64,000 bases of DNA from Bacteroidota bacterium (GCA_029560875.1 JAKQKB010000136.1:40050-104049); one strand, 5' to 3'; shown: positions 7,635 to 16,702, counted from the stretch's first letter. Numbers and translations: made by a program. Notes: generated from the letters alone by a model not told the origin.

Positions 7635-8213
7635 TTATTTTTTTTGATAATCGACCAAATATTTTCGCAAATTGGTTTTAGCTCTGAATAGCAACGATTC
7701 CACCGACGATATTGACACATCCATAACCTCAGCAATTTCCTTGTACGATAAATCCTGATACTTACTAAGGATTATTGCTACTCGCTGATTCTCGGGTAAC
7801 TTATTTATAGCCTCTTTCAGCAGTCTTTTGTTTTCGGATGATACAATGCTGTAATCGGCCTCAGTGTCATCTGTTGAAACTATCTGAAAGGTTGTTTCTT
7901 TACCATCACCCTTACTAAATAGGTTCAAACTAAAAATTGATGTTTCGCGCTTCTTCTTCCTTAAATGGTTCAACGATTTATTTACAGCTATTCGGTAAAT
8001 CCAAGTCGACAGTTTCGATTCCTTTCTAAAGCCTGGTAACGACTCGTATAACTCAACAAAAACATCCTGAGCTAAATCCTCAGCCTCGTGGTAAGATGTT
8101 ACAAAACCCCGGCAAGTGGTAACCACCATGCGCTGATACTTCTCCATAAGCTCGGCAAAAGCCTTATGGTCGTTATAATCTATAACTTTTTGAACTAAAA
8201 TACAATCGTCCAT
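7635..8213 (-). CDS. ECF-type RNA polymerase sigma factor
   Basis: 192 residues. Region 2 includes EDLAQDVF and the promoter-melting helix ending WIYRIAVN; a charged linker follows; region 4 shows LSYKEIAEVMDVSISSVESLLFRA, the -35 helix-turn-helix. It heads a four-gene operon with its anti-sigma factor and two LTxxQ proteins, so the unit looks like an envelope or metal stress response. Self-regulation is usual in such systems, but I found no clear promoter. Confidence 0.95.
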   Translation of the reverse strand: MDDCILVQKVIDYNDHKAFAELMEKYQRMVVTTCRGFVTSYHEAEDLAQDVFVELYESLPGFRKESKLSTWIYRIAVNKSLNHLRKKKRETSIFSLNLFSKGDGKETTFQIVSTDDTEADYSIVSSENKRLLKEAINKLPENQRVAIILSKYQDLSYKEIAEVMDVSISSVESLLFRAKTNLRKYLVDYQKK

Positions 8214-8363
8214 TCAACAGAATTAAGATGTTATTTTGACAACATCCAAATCACTTTCTTGCGGTATGCCATTGAAAATATTTATAAATTTAGGTAAAAA
8301 TGATGATTTATTGAGTTTTAAAAAGATTCTTGTCATTTTTAAACAATCTTGAATAGATTGGTA

Positions 8364-8371
8364 TACTTTTG
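8364..8371 (+). promoter_or_regulatory. -7 box before the HAMP protein / TrkH operon
   Basis: TACTTTTG, a match to TAnnTTTG, 16 bases before the ATG at 8387. No matching -33 element is clear. Confidence 0.5.
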
Positions 8372-8386
8372 TAAAAATTTATCGCC

Positions 8387-9139
8387 ATGGGAATTCGACT
8401 AAAGATTATTACAGGGTTTGTAATCCTAGCATCGCTACTGGTTATTTCGGGCTTAATATCTATTTACGAACTCACTAAGCTGGGAAACTCAGTAAACACC
8501 CTTATTAACGACAACTACCGCAGTATCGATTACTCCAAGCAAATGTCGCTAAGCCTTGAGCAACAGAAAAAAGCCATCATAATGGCAATAAATGGAGAAA
8601 ACGAAAAAGCGATATCGCTTTTCAACGCATCAAAACAGGAGTTTGAGGATAATCTTCGAAACGCAGCTAATAATCTTACAGTTCCAGGAGAGATAAACTA
8701 TGTGGATTCCATTGCTTTAATCTTTTCCAACTATACTCCTATTGCCGAAGCGTTCATTAAAGACCCTAAGCATAACATAAATATCTACTTAAACGATATA
8801 CAGCCTAGAGTTTGGGCAATTCAGAATAAAGTAAATGAACTGCTCACTATCAACCAACACAGCTTACTTCAAACTGCAACTTTGCTTGAAAAAAGTCCAT
8901 ACAGAACAATTCTGCCGGGTTTAATAGTGGTTATAACAAGTATTATATTTTCCATCATATTCAATTATATGATATCGTACTACATGATAAAGCCTGTAAT
9001 TAGAATAACAAAAAGCATTAACGACTTTGTCAAATATAAGAAACCGTTTGAGGTCACCGTAGAAACAAGGGATGAACTTAACGATTTGAAAGAATCCGTT
9101 AAAAATCTTATCACAACAAAAAATATTCAAAAAAACTAG
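8387..9139 (+). CDS. membrane sensor with four-helix-bundle ligand domain and HAMP, no output domain
   Basis: 250 residues: transmembrane helix at about 9-29, a helical extracellular domain of about 140 residues like the 4HB_MCP sensor, a second transmembrane helix at about 172-198, then a HAMP domain starting MIKPVIRITKSI. The protein ends right after HAMP; no kinase, receptor tip or cyclase follows. The stop is one base before the first trkH gene, so the two are co-transcribed. It may sense the envelope or ions and act on a partner protein, possibly the transporter itself; that link is inference. Confidence 0.8.
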   Translation: MGIRLKIITGFVILASLLVISGLISIYELTKLGNSVNTLINDNYRSIDYSKQMSLSLEQQKKAIIMAINGENEKAISLFNASKQEFEDNLRNAANNLTVPGEINYVDSIALIFSNYTPIAEAFIKDPKHNINIYLNDIQPRVWAIQNKVNELLTINQHSLLQTATLLEKSPYRTILPGLIVVITSIIFSIIFNYMISYYMIKPVIRITKSINDFVKYKKPFEVTVETRDELNDLKESVKNLITTKNIQKN

Positions 9140-9140
9140 A

Positions 9141-10580
9141 ATGAGACCTCATATATTACTTAGGTACATAGGCCTAGTAATGCTCCTAAATGCTGCATTT
9201 ATTCTTTTATCCTACTTTATCTCACTGTATCATAACGATAGTGGTCAATATCCATTACTATTTAGTTTTTTAATTACCGCACTTATAGGATTGTTCCCAA
9301 TCGTTTTTGTTCCAAAAGCGTTAAATCTATCCAATAAAGAAGCATACTTTGTGGTTGTGCTCAGCTGGATTCTATCATGCTTCGTTGGCATGCTCCCTTT
9401 GCTTCTGTGGGGCGGAGAATTTACTTTAGTGAAAGCACTCTTTGAGAGCATATCGGGTTATACAACAACAGGAGCAACAATCCTGAATGATGTTGAAGCA
9501 TTACCAAAAGGACTGTTATTCTGGCGTTCATCAATGCATTTTATTGGTGGAATGGGAATTGTTGTTTTTATGCTGATAATTCTTCCATCGTTAGGGAAAG
9601 CGCAAATGACACTCTCCAAAATGGAAATTTCGCCGCTTGCACAGGAAAATTTCAAGTATAGAACGCGTAAAATGCTTAATATAATCCTAGCAGTTTATAT
9701 TGGCCTAAACTTTCTTCAAATTATCCTCTTAATGGTGTTTGGAATGGGTTTATTCGATGCTGTTAACCACGCATTTGCAACTATTGCCACTGGAGGTTTT
9801 TCAACAAAAAATGCTAGTTTAGCTTACTACGACAGTGTTCCTATAGATTTAATTGTCATCTTCTTTATGTTTATATCTGGGATGCACTTTGGATTGATAT
9901 ACACAACTTTAGCCTTAAAAAAGACAAATATTTTCACATCCCCAGTAGTAAAGTATTATTTTTTAATTACAGTGATAGGAATAACCGCAGTAGCCTTCAA
10001 CCTACACGGAAAAATCTACGAAAATTGGGGCGATAGTTTTAGATATGCTGCATTCCAAGTTGTATCTCTTTCAACTACAACAGGATTTGCCAATGCCGAT
10101 TCGGCAATATGGCCACCCCTCTCAATCGGAATTATAATATTCTTCACCATTCAATGTGCCTGCTCAGGTTCTACTGCAGGAGGAATGAAGGCCGATAGGG
10201 TTGTAATATTTTTTCAATCGCTAAAAAGTCAGATACTCAGAATTCAACACCCACAAGCTGTCATTCCTGTTCGATTGGGAAAAAGTATTATTAGCGATGA
10301 CATCGTCAACTCTACAGTGCTATTTATAGTTGTATACATTTTGGTTCTATTGATAAGTACACTTCTATTAGCAGCAATGGGTTTCGATTTGTTAACGGGT
10401 TTCTCTGCCTCTGCAGCAACAATGGGGAATGCTGGACCTGGATTTGGACTGGTAGGCTCAATGAGCAACTTCTCAAAACTATCCGACCCCGCACTCGTTG
10501 TACTATCGTTCGATATGCTAATTGGCCGTTTAGAGATATTTGGGTTTATCCTTCTGTTCCTTACCAGAAGTTGGAAATAG
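9141..10580 (+). CDS. trkH: TrkH-family potassium uptake protein, copy 1
   Basis: 479 residues with about ten transmembrane segments. The four pore-loop segments with their filter glycines are visible: SGYTTTGAT, ATGGFSTKNAS, TTTGFANAD, MGNAGPGFG. TrkH moves potassium through the inner membrane and normally needs a cytosolic TrkA-type RCK subunit; none is encoded here. It is translationally close-packed with the HAMP protein upstream (1-base gap) and is followed by a paralogue 89 bases later. Confidence 0.95.
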   Translation: MRPHILLRYIGLVMLLNAAFILLSYFISLYHNDSGQYPLLFSFLITALIGLFPIVFVPKALNLSNKEAYFVVVLSWILSCFVGMLPLLLWGGEFTLVKALFESISGYTTTGATILNDVEALPKGLLFWRSSMHFIGGMGIVVFMLIILPSLGKAQMTLSKMEISPLAQENFKYRTRKMLNIILAVYIGLNFLQIILLMVFGMGLFDAVNHAFATIATGGFSTKNASLAYYDSVPIDLIVIFFMFISGMHFGLIYTTLALKKTNIFTSPVVKYYFLITVIGITAVAFNLHGKIYENWGDSFRYAAFQVVSLSTTTGFANADSAIWPPLSIGIIIFFTIQCACSGSTAGGMKADRVVIFFQSLKSQILRIQHPQAVIPVRLGKSIISDDIVNSTVLFIVVYILVLLISTLLLAAMGFDLLTGFSASAATMGNAGPGFGLVGSMSNFSKLSDPALVVLSFDMLIGRLEIFGFILLFLTRSWK

Positions 10581-10669
10581 ATACTCCAAGATAAATGGAT
10601 ATCTCATCCCACCATTTTGTAAAATAGCTTTATATAGTTACTTTTGGATTGACTTGAACTAAAGACTAT

Positions 10670-12109
10670 ATGCGCCCTCATATAATATTGCGATACAACG
10701 GATTGGTACTGCTTTTTAACGCAGTATTTATGCTTATTGCATTCTGCATATCGCTGCATTTTAATGATTCTGGAGCATTTCCGCTTTTACTTAGTACAAT
10801 CATAACCATCTTAATAGGTATTTTTCCTATAGTTTTTGTTCCAAAAACATTCGATATTTCGAACAAAGAAGCATACCTAATAGTAGTGTCTAGCTGGTTG
10901 CTTTCATGCCTTTTCGGAATGCTCCCCTTTTTACTTTATGGCAAGGAATTTTCAGTAATTAACGCATGGTTCGAGAGTGTATCAGGTTACACAACTACAG
11001 GCTCTACAATTCTTACAGATGTTGAATCGTTGCCCAAAGGTTTGATGTTCTGGCGCTCATCAACGCACTGGTTAGGAGGAATAGGAGTTGTGCTTTTTGT
11101 CTTGATAGTAATTCCCACGTTGGGTAAAGCAAAAATGGCTTTATCGAGGGTAGAACTCTCCGCTATTGCTAAAGATAACTTTCATAATAAGACCAGAAAT
11201 ATTCTTTACATTATACTTTATGTTTACTTAGGATTAACTCTACTTCAAACAATCCTGCTTTATGTTTTTGGTATGAGTTTGTTCGATGCAGTTAACCATT
11301 CATTTGCGACTATTGCTACAGGAGGATTTTCAACAAAAAACACCAGTATTGCCCATTACAATAGCATAGCAATAGAAACTATCATAACCGTTTTCATGTT
11401 TTTTGCAGGCATTCATTTTGGTATGCTATTTAATACCATAACCTTTAAGAAACGGAATTGCTTTAACTCCCAAATTGTTAGATACTATACATTCTCCATA
11501 ATTGTAGTGGCAGTTCTTATTTCAATAGATTTATTGGGTAAAGTATATACGAATTGGGGTGAATCATTCCGACACTCAATTTTTCAAGTGGTTTCCTTGG
11601 CAACAACTACAGGATTTGCCACCACCGACACAACTATTTGGCCAACATTGTCCATTATCTTACTAATACTGATATCATTCCAATGTGCCTGCTCTGGCTC
11701 TACTGGTGGTGGAATTAAAGCCGATAGAGTGTTTGTGTTCATCAAAATGCTCCGCCGTCAAACAATCCAACTACAACATCCACAAGCTGTTGTACCTGTA
11801 AAAATTAATAATCATATTGTAGATGATGATATTTTAGGCTCAATTCTCCTTTTTATAGTATTCTACATTGTTATCGTGGTTGTATCTACCGTTTTTTTGG
11901 CAATTTTCGGGCAAGATTTAATGACCGCATTTAGTGCGTCTCTGGCATCGGTGAGCAATATTGGCCCTGGTTTTGGTCAAGTAGGCTCAATGGCAAATTA
12001 CTTTGAAATTGACGGTGCATCAAAACTAGTCCTGTCAATTGGCATGCTGCTTGGACGATTAGAAATATACGGACTACTACTACTATTTATGTTCCATTCT
12101 TGGAAATAG
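10670..12109 (+). CDS. trkH: TrkH-family potassium uptake protein, copy 2
   Basis: 479 residues, the same length as the upstream copy and alignable without visible gaps, so it is a tandem duplicate. Filter loops are SGYTTTGST, ATGGFSTKNTS, TTTGFATTD and SNIGPGFG; all four glycines are kept. Differences cluster in membrane helices and in the fourth filter loop (MGNAGPG in copy 1, VSNIGPG here), which might alter gating or ion affinity. The 89-base gap before it has no strong terminator, so it may share the upstream transcript. Confidence 0.95.
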   Translation: MRPHIILRYNGLVLLFNAVFMLIAFCISLHFNDSGAFPLLLSTIITILIGIFPIVFVPKTFDISNKEAYLIVVSSWLLSCLFGMLPFLLYGKEFSVINAWFESVSGYTTTGSTILTDVESLPKGLMFWRSSTHWLGGIGVVLFVLIVIPTLGKAKMALSRVELSAIAKDNFHNKTRNILYIILYVYLGLTLLQTILLYVFGMSLFDAVNHSFATIATGGFSTKNTSIAHYNSIAIETIITVFMFFAGIHFGMLFNTITFKKRNCFNSQIVRYYTFSIIVVAVLISIDLLGKVYTNWGESFRHSIFQVVSLATTTGFATTDTTIWPTLSIILLILISFQCACSGSTGGGIKADRVFVFIKMLRRQTIQLQHPQAVVPVKINNHIVDDDILGSILLFIVFYIVIVVVSTVFLAIFGQDLMTAFSASLASVSNIGPGFGQVGSMANYFEIDGASKLVLSIGMLLGRLEIYGLLLLFMFHSWK

Positions 12110-12190
12110 TTTTTCTTTCGGCAAACCAACACTCTGTTAAGTTAATATATTCAAATAGTTAACACATCCAAAGCCATATCAACTTTATGA

Positions 12191-12221
12191 AAATAAAAAG
12201 CCTCTGATTTCTCAGAGGCTT
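12191..12221 (-). terminator. terminator of the tRNA-Asp unit
   Basis: AAGCCTCTGA (12198-12207) and TCAGAGGCTT (12212-12221) form a perfect 10-bp stem with a 4-base loop. On the minus strand the hairpin is followed by CTTTTTATTT, the expected U-tract, 10 bases after the end of the second tRNA. Confidence 0.8.
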
Positions 12222-12231
12222 AACGTTGCAT

Positions 12232-12308
12232 TGGCGGTCCGGACGGGACTCGAACCCGCGACCTCCGCCGTGACAGGGCGGCATTCTAACCAACTGAACT
12301 ACCGAACC
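12232..12308 (-). tRNA. tRNA-Asp (GTC), copy with encoded CCA
   Basis: A full cloverleaf on the minus strand. The acceptor stem pairs GGTTCGG with CCGGACC with one U-G wobble, the anticodon loop is CTGTCAC (GUC, Asp), the T loop is TTCGAGT, and CCA is encoded. Confidence 0.97.
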
Positions 12309-12347
12309 AAATGCTTTTTAACGTAAAACTTCACTTCTGAAGTTTTG

Positions 12348-12421
12348 CGGTCTGGACGAGACTCGAACTCGCGACCTCCGCCGTGACAGGGCGGCATTCT
12401 AACCAACTGAACTACCAGACC
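12348..12421 (-). tRNA. tRNA-Asp (GTC), second copy without encoded CCA
   Basis: Nearly identical to its neighbour but with paired changes: the acceptor stem is GGTCTGG with CCAGACC (no wobble) and the T stem has an A-U pair in place of a G-C. The 3' end reads CAA rather than CCA, so CCA must be added after transcription. It is the upstream gene of the pair and the changes keep every stem intact. Confidence 0.95.
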
Positions 12422-12459
12422 ATTACTTTACAGAACGTTTAAATCCCTTTAAAGCGTTG

Positions 12460-12490
12460 CAAAAGTATAATAGTTTTACAAATTATGCAA
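12460..12490 (-). promoter_or_regulatory. promoter of the tRNA-Asp pair
   Basis: Read on the minus strand: TTG (12490-12488), a 20-base spacer, TACTTTTG (12467-12460). This matches the Bacteroidota consensus, 39 bases before the first tRNA. Confidence 0.65.
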
Positions 12491-12503
12491 GGGGTTAGCG
12501 TAA

Positions 12504-13037
12504 TTATTTCTTAAAAAAAGTAAAGTTTACACTGCCATAATAGCGATGCTCCGAGAAAAAAGGATGATTATCAAACTTATAGTTAGCGGAATGCTCTAGA
12601 ATAAAACATCCACCTTCCTCCAATAAATCTCGGCTAAATATGATATCGGGTATTTGGTCGATACCCTTTAAATCGTAAGGAGGGTCGGCAAAAATAATGT
12701 TATACTTTGCATAACTTCTATTGATAAAACCGAATACATCGGCTTTAATGGCATTCAGATTTGATATATTTAACTTTTGAGCCGTTTCCTTTATAAATTT
12801 ATTATGCACAAAATCGCACTCAATAGAATCGACCGAAATTACGCCACGCGATATAAACTCAAAACTAATACTACCTGTCCCTGAGAAAAGGTCGAGTACT
12901 TTTAACTCTTCAAAATCGTAGTTATTGTTGATGATGTTGAATAAACTTTCCTTGGCAAAATCGGTGGTAGGCCTAGCGTGAAAGTTTTTGGGAGGGTTAA
13001 ACATTCTTCCTCGGAAAGTTCCTCCAATTATTCGCAT
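12504..13037 (-). CDS. rsmD: 16S rRNA guanine-966 N2-methyltransferase
   Basis: 177 residues. MRIIGGTFRGR at the start is the family hallmark; DLFSGTGSI is the SAM-binding motif I and DPPY is the catalytic motif IV of N-methyltransferases that act on exocyclic amines. It methylates G966 of 16S rRNA (E. coli numbering) during 30S assembly. The gene overlaps the end of the DUF3822 gene by 10 bases, an arrangement common in Bacteroidota. Confidence 0.95.
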   Translation of the reverse strand: MRIIGGTFRGRMFNPPKNFHARPTTDFAKESLFNIINNNYDFEELKVLDLFSGTGSISFEFISRGVISVDSIECDFVHNKFIKETAQKLNISNLNAIKADVFGFINRSYAKYNIIFADPPYDLKGIDQIPDIIFSRDLLEEGGCFILEHSANYKFDNHPFFSEHRYYGSVNFTFFKK

Positions 13038-13876
13038 ACTGCAAAACTATTAAACAAAGCGTAGTGTCTGTTTCGCTGTCTTAACAGGCGGTAGCTAAAA
13101 TGCACAGAATTAAAAATTGGGTCAATAGAAACATTACTAAACGACTTGTTTAGCCCCTTTACAAGTTCATTATTATTGAATGACTCGCCCACTATACTTA
13201 ACTGAACTGATGCAAAATTATCAGTGATAGAATTACAAAAACTTAAAATGTAGTAAAGTGCATCATTTGTGTGCATGTAAGTAAAAGCATTAGCCGCAAT
13301 GAGTTTTTCATTTTTATGATACACAATGGTCATTCGTGTTTCTTCAAAATACACCTGAACAAAATTCTCATACTTGCTCTTGCCAAAACCAACAAATAAT
13401 GATGTGGATTGAGATAAGAAAATTGTATTTGGTTGAATTTTTAACCACGCAGAACTCAAGGTATAAGGCATGGCAAACAATACTACAAAACTCTCGCCAT
13501 TGCTAATTGATGTGTATCGTAACTCAAAGTGTTCTGGTAAGGGATGAGTAAGTTCAAACAAATCCTTAATTCGTTGAATATCGAAAAAATCCTTAGGTAC
13601 TATTGTGAATGGAGATAATGTGTAGGAAAAAAATACTTTTTTGAACTTTTGATTTAAAAAGGGGAATTCCTTAACGATTCCTTCAATCACTGGATACCAG
13701 TTATCGTGTGTTATTAAACCACCTGAAAAAGGCCTAGAAATCAAAACTATAAAAGTATTACGAATGGTATCCTTAACCGAAAACGAAAATCCATTCAGGC
13801 TAACCTGAATGGATAATTCATAAGTTTCGGTTCTATCTTTATCGAAAGTTTCGTCTATAAGTTCTAGCACATCCAT
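13028..13876 (-). CDS. DUF3822 family protein
   Basis: 282 residues. Size, gene order directly before rsmD and the ASKHA-like features (FVGFGKSKYENF strand near the middle, YILSFCNSI helix region) match the DUF3822 family of Bacteroidota. The function is not known to me; the tight coupling with rsmD (10-base overlap) suggests a linked expression rather than a proven ribosomal role. No signal peptide or membrane segment. Confidence 0.75.
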   Translation of the reverse strand: MDVLELIDETFDKDRTETYELSIQVSLNGFSFSVKDTIRNTFIVLISRPFSGGLITHDNWYPVIEGIVKEFPFLNQKFKKVFFSYTLSPFTIVPKDFFDIQRIKDLFELTHPLPEHFELRYTSISNGESFVVLFAMPYTLSSAWLKIQPNTIFLSQSTSLFVGFGKSKYENFVQVYFEETRMTIVYHKNEKLIAANAFTYMHTNDALYYILSFCNSITDNFASVQLSIVGESFNNNELVKGLNKSFSNVSIDPIFNSVHFSYRLLRQRNRHYALFNSFAVCE

Positions 13877-13885
13877 AGGGTCTGT

Positions 13886-14485
13886 TTACTCCCAGTTACC
13901 AGCATTATTTGTAGCCTCGGTCATTGAACCAACTTTTAAACCAGGGTATTTTTCAAGTTTCTTAGCTAAATCGTTCATATTAATAATTTCCTGACGATCC
14001 AACCCTTTTAAAATAACTTCACTTGGTGCTTTGCACTCAAAAACTTTAACCTTAATCTTAGAACCGGTTTCAATCTCACCAGCAGCAAGTTCAAACTGTA
14101 CACCACCAGAGAATGGAACGAAACGCAAAGAATCTACTGTATAATTTTTAAATAAACTATCGCGCACAAAAACTAAAATGGTATCACGATAAACTTTACC
14201 TTGAGCAACTGCTAAAGAGTCATCCTCAGATCCAATTTGCTTTACAACCTTAAATTGTCCTTCCTTCAAGAATGTAATTAGAGTATCAAAACTACCAGTG
14301 AATTTACTATAACGTGAACGGTATGCCACCTGAGCAGTTCTAACATCTTTTAAACGTTGAATAGTTACATCGTAACGTTTGTTCTTTTCCTTTTCAAAGC
14401 GAATAGGAGCCATTATACTCTCATACACAAAATAGCCTATAACTACTATTACTATCGCTAGAACGATTTGATAAACTGTTTTCAT
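13886..14485 (-). CDS. single-pass membrane protein of unknown function
   Basis: 199 residues with one N-terminal transmembrane helix (about 5-23) and the rest outside the cytosol or in the periplasm. The segment after the helix (RLKDVRTAQVAYRSRYSKF) resembles the start of pseudopilin-like periplasmic domains, in which a helix is followed by a small beta domain. It lies 9 bases upstream of the DUF3822 gene in the same operon. I know homologues only as conserved Bacteroidota proteins without assigned role. Confidence 0.65.
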   Translation of the reverse strand: MKTVYQIVLAIVIVVIGYFVYESIMAPIRFEKEKNKRYDVTIQRLKDVRTAQVAYRSRYSKFTGSFDTLITFLKEGQFKVVKQIGSEDDSLAVAQGKVYRDTILVFVRDSLFKNYTVDSLRFVPFSGGVQFELAAGEIETGSKIKVKVFECKAPSEVILKGLDRQEIINMNDLAKKLEKYPGLKVGSMTEATNNAGNWE

Positions 14486-14570
14486 TTTGCAATAATTGGT
14501 TTAAGTTTGCCTGCAAATTTAATAACATATAATTAAATTCGAAGCTCAAAGTAAAATTTTATTTGCCCCA

Positions 14571-15983
14571 ATGCTTAAAAATAAAATTCAAAGTGAGATA
14601 CTCTCACATTTAAACTTTAATCCTACCCTGGGGCAAATGGCTGCTATAGATGGTTTTGCAAATTTTGTTGTAAACCCAAAACCTGATAGTTGCATTCTTC
14701 TTAAAGGCTATGCAGGTACTGGAAAAACATCAATTATTGCTGGCTATGTTAAAACCTTGGAAAAACTAAAAGTTAAATTTGAACTCCTAGCTCCAACAGG
14801 ACGTGCCGCCAAAGTGCTTACCGAGTATTCTGGTGCAAAAGCCCATACAATCCATAAGTGCATATACAGACAAAAAAACATGAAGGAAGGTATGGGAAGG
14901 TTCGTCTTAAACTACAACAAGTTAACCAATGCAATTTTTATTGTAGATGAGGCCTCCATGCTATCGGACTTTTCCTTTGAGGATAGTGCTTTTGGCTCAG
15001 GAAAATTACTATCGGATTTAATTGAGTTTGTTCAACAAGGAAACAACTGCCGTTTAATACTGGTAGGCGATACAGCACAATTACCTCCTATTGGACTGGA
15101 CATTAGCCCAGCGCTTAATTACTCTGAACTAGCCAATTTTAACCTAGATGTGAAGGAATTTTTCTTGAACGAAGTGGTTCGTCAACAATCCGATTCGGGT
15201 ATACTTCACAATGCTACATTAATAAGAACAATACTAGACTCAGGGATAATTGAAACCCCTAAATTTTCTGTTGAAGGTTTCGATGATATTGAAAAAATTA
15301 CTGGAGGAGAATTACTCGAATATCTATCCGAAGAATATAACAAAAACGGACGCGAAGGAAATGTTGTAGTTTGTTACTCCAACAAAAGAGCTAATAGGTA
15401 TAATAATGGTATTCGCTCTCGAATTCTTTTTCACGAGGAGGAACTCTCGGTTGGAGATTACTTGATGGTTGCCCGTAACAGTTATTTTTGGATTGATGAC
15501 ATTCCTGATATAAGTTTTATTGCAAATGGCGATGTAGTTGAAGTAACCAGAATTGGAAAAAGGTATGAAATGTACGGCTTTAGGTTTGCCGATGTAACCA
15601 TAAGGCTTCTGGACGATAACCAACAACTAATTGATGTCCGAATTATTCTTGACTCGTTAATGATGGATGGACCTTCACTTGGTTCTGAGCACATGAAAAA
15701 TCTGTATCAACAAATAGCAACCGACTACTCGCATATCAAAACCCATAAGGCAAGGTTGACTAAAATTAAGGAAGACCCTTTTTTCAATGCCATGCAGGTA
15801 AAATTTGCATATGCCGTTACCTGCCACAAAGCACAAGGCGGTCAGTGGCCAAACATTTTCATAGACCAAGGCTTTTTTAAGCCTGAGATGTTAACACGGG
15901 AATACCTCCGTTGGCTTTACACTGCAATAACCCGAGCCACCAACAAGGTTTACCTTGTTAATTTCGATGAATCATTCTTTTAG
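14571..15983 (+). CDS. RecD-like SF1 ATP-dependent DNA helicase
   Basis: 470 residues. Walker A GYAGTGKTS at 46-54, a GRAAKVL motif Ia, VDEASML (motif II), LVGDTAQLPPIG (motif III), and near the C-terminus FAYAVTCHKAQGGQW and LYTAITRATNKVYLV (motifs V and VI). This pattern belongs to the SF1B group with RecD2 and Pif1. It lacks the long N-terminal extension of RecD2. It may act in repair or replication fork processing. SfsA follows 11 bases later. Confidence 0.88.
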   Translation: MLKNKIQSEILSHLNFNPTLGQMAAIDGFANFVVNPKPDSCILLKGYAGTGKTSIIAGYVKTLEKLKVKFELLAPTGRAAKVLTEYSGAKAHTIHKCIYRQKNMKEGMGRFVLNYNKLTNAIFIVDEASMLSDFSFEDSAFGSGKLLSDLIEFVQQGNNCRLILVGDTAQLPPIGLDISPALNYSELANFNLDVKEFFLNEVVRQQSDSGILHNATLIRTILDSGIIETPKFSVEGFDDIEKITGGELLEYLSEEYNKNGREGNVVVCYSNKRANRYNNGIRSRILFHEEELSVGDYLMVARNSYFWIDDIPDISFIANGDVVEVTRIGKRYEMYGFRFADVTIRLLDDNQQLIDVRIILDSLMMDGPSLGSEHMKNLYQQIATDYSHIKTHKARLTKIKEDPFFNAMQVKFAYAVTCHKAQGGQWPNIFIDQGFFKPEMLTREYLRWLYTAITRATNKVYLVNFDESFF

Positions 15984-15994
15984 CAAATCAATTT

Positions 15995-16687
15995 ATGCAA
16001 TTCAAAAACTCCTTAGTTCATGGCTACCTAGTTAAGCGCTACAAGCGCTTTCTTGCCGATATCAAACTCGATGATGGCTCAATAATCACAGTCCACTGCA
16101 CCAACTCTGGTTCAATGAAAAGTTGCATTGAGGAAGGTGCCGAGGTTTACATTTCGGACAGCATGAATCCTGCCCGAAAAACACGCTATACTTGGGAAAT
16201 GATAAAGATTAATGGCGATTGGGTTGGCATAAACACATCGAATCCGAATAAACTGGCAGTTGAAATATTGAGGAATAATTTAATGCAAGAACTATCGGGC
16301 TACACAACAATCAAACCCGAAGTAAAATATGGCGATAGCCGATTCGATGTTTACGCCGAGAATGAGTTTGAGAAGTGTTTTATTGAGGTGAAGAATGTTA
16401 CCCTAAAAGATGAGATTTACGCCCGTTTTCCCGATGCTGTAACCGAACGTGGACAGAAACACCTCGAAACGCTTATTAAGGCAAAATCCGAAGGATATAG
16501 AGCCGTTATGCTATACATTATCCAGCGTATGGATGTTGAGATTTTCACCCCTGCGATAGATATTGACCCAAAATATGCAAGTAAACTAAAAACTGCCGCC
16601 AATAGTGGGGTTGAAATAATACCCTTACAGGTTAAAGTGTCGCCATTAGGCATTGAACCTGTAAGGGTACTTAATTATCAACTGTAA
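15995..16687 (+). CDS. sfsA: SfsA family protein (sugar fermentation stimulation homologue)
   Basis: 230 residues, full length for the family. Hallmarks: RYKRFLADI near 14-22, HCTNSGSMKSC near 34-44, VEILRNNL, FIEVKNVTL (nuclease-like catalytic strand) and FPDAVTERGQKHL. SfsA has an OB fold joined to a restriction-endonuclease-like fold; its cellular role remains uncertain, and old work in E. coli linked it to maltose gene expression. The last 70 bases of the gene carry a perfect 14-bp inverted repeat. Confidence 0.93.
   Translation: MQFKNSLVHGYLVKRYKRFLADIKLDDGSIITVHCTNSGSMKSCIEEGAEVYISDSMNPARKTRYTWEMIKINGDWVGINTSNPNKLAVEILRNNLMQELSGYTTIKPEVKYGDSRFDVYAENEFEKCFIEVKNVTLKDEIYARFPDAVTERGQKHLETLIKAKSEGYRAVMLYIIQRMDVEIFTPAIDIDPKYASKLKTAANSGVEIIPLQVKVSPLGIEPVRVLNYQL
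16620..16669. repeat. 14-bp perfect inverted repeat within the 3' end of sfsA
   Basis: TACCCTTACAGGTT (16620-16633) is the exact reverse complement of the segment 16656-16669, with 22 bases between. Both arms are coding. A transcript could form a stable hairpin just before the stop codon. Confidence 0.7.
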
Positions 16688-16702
16688 AGGTTGATATACG
16701 GG

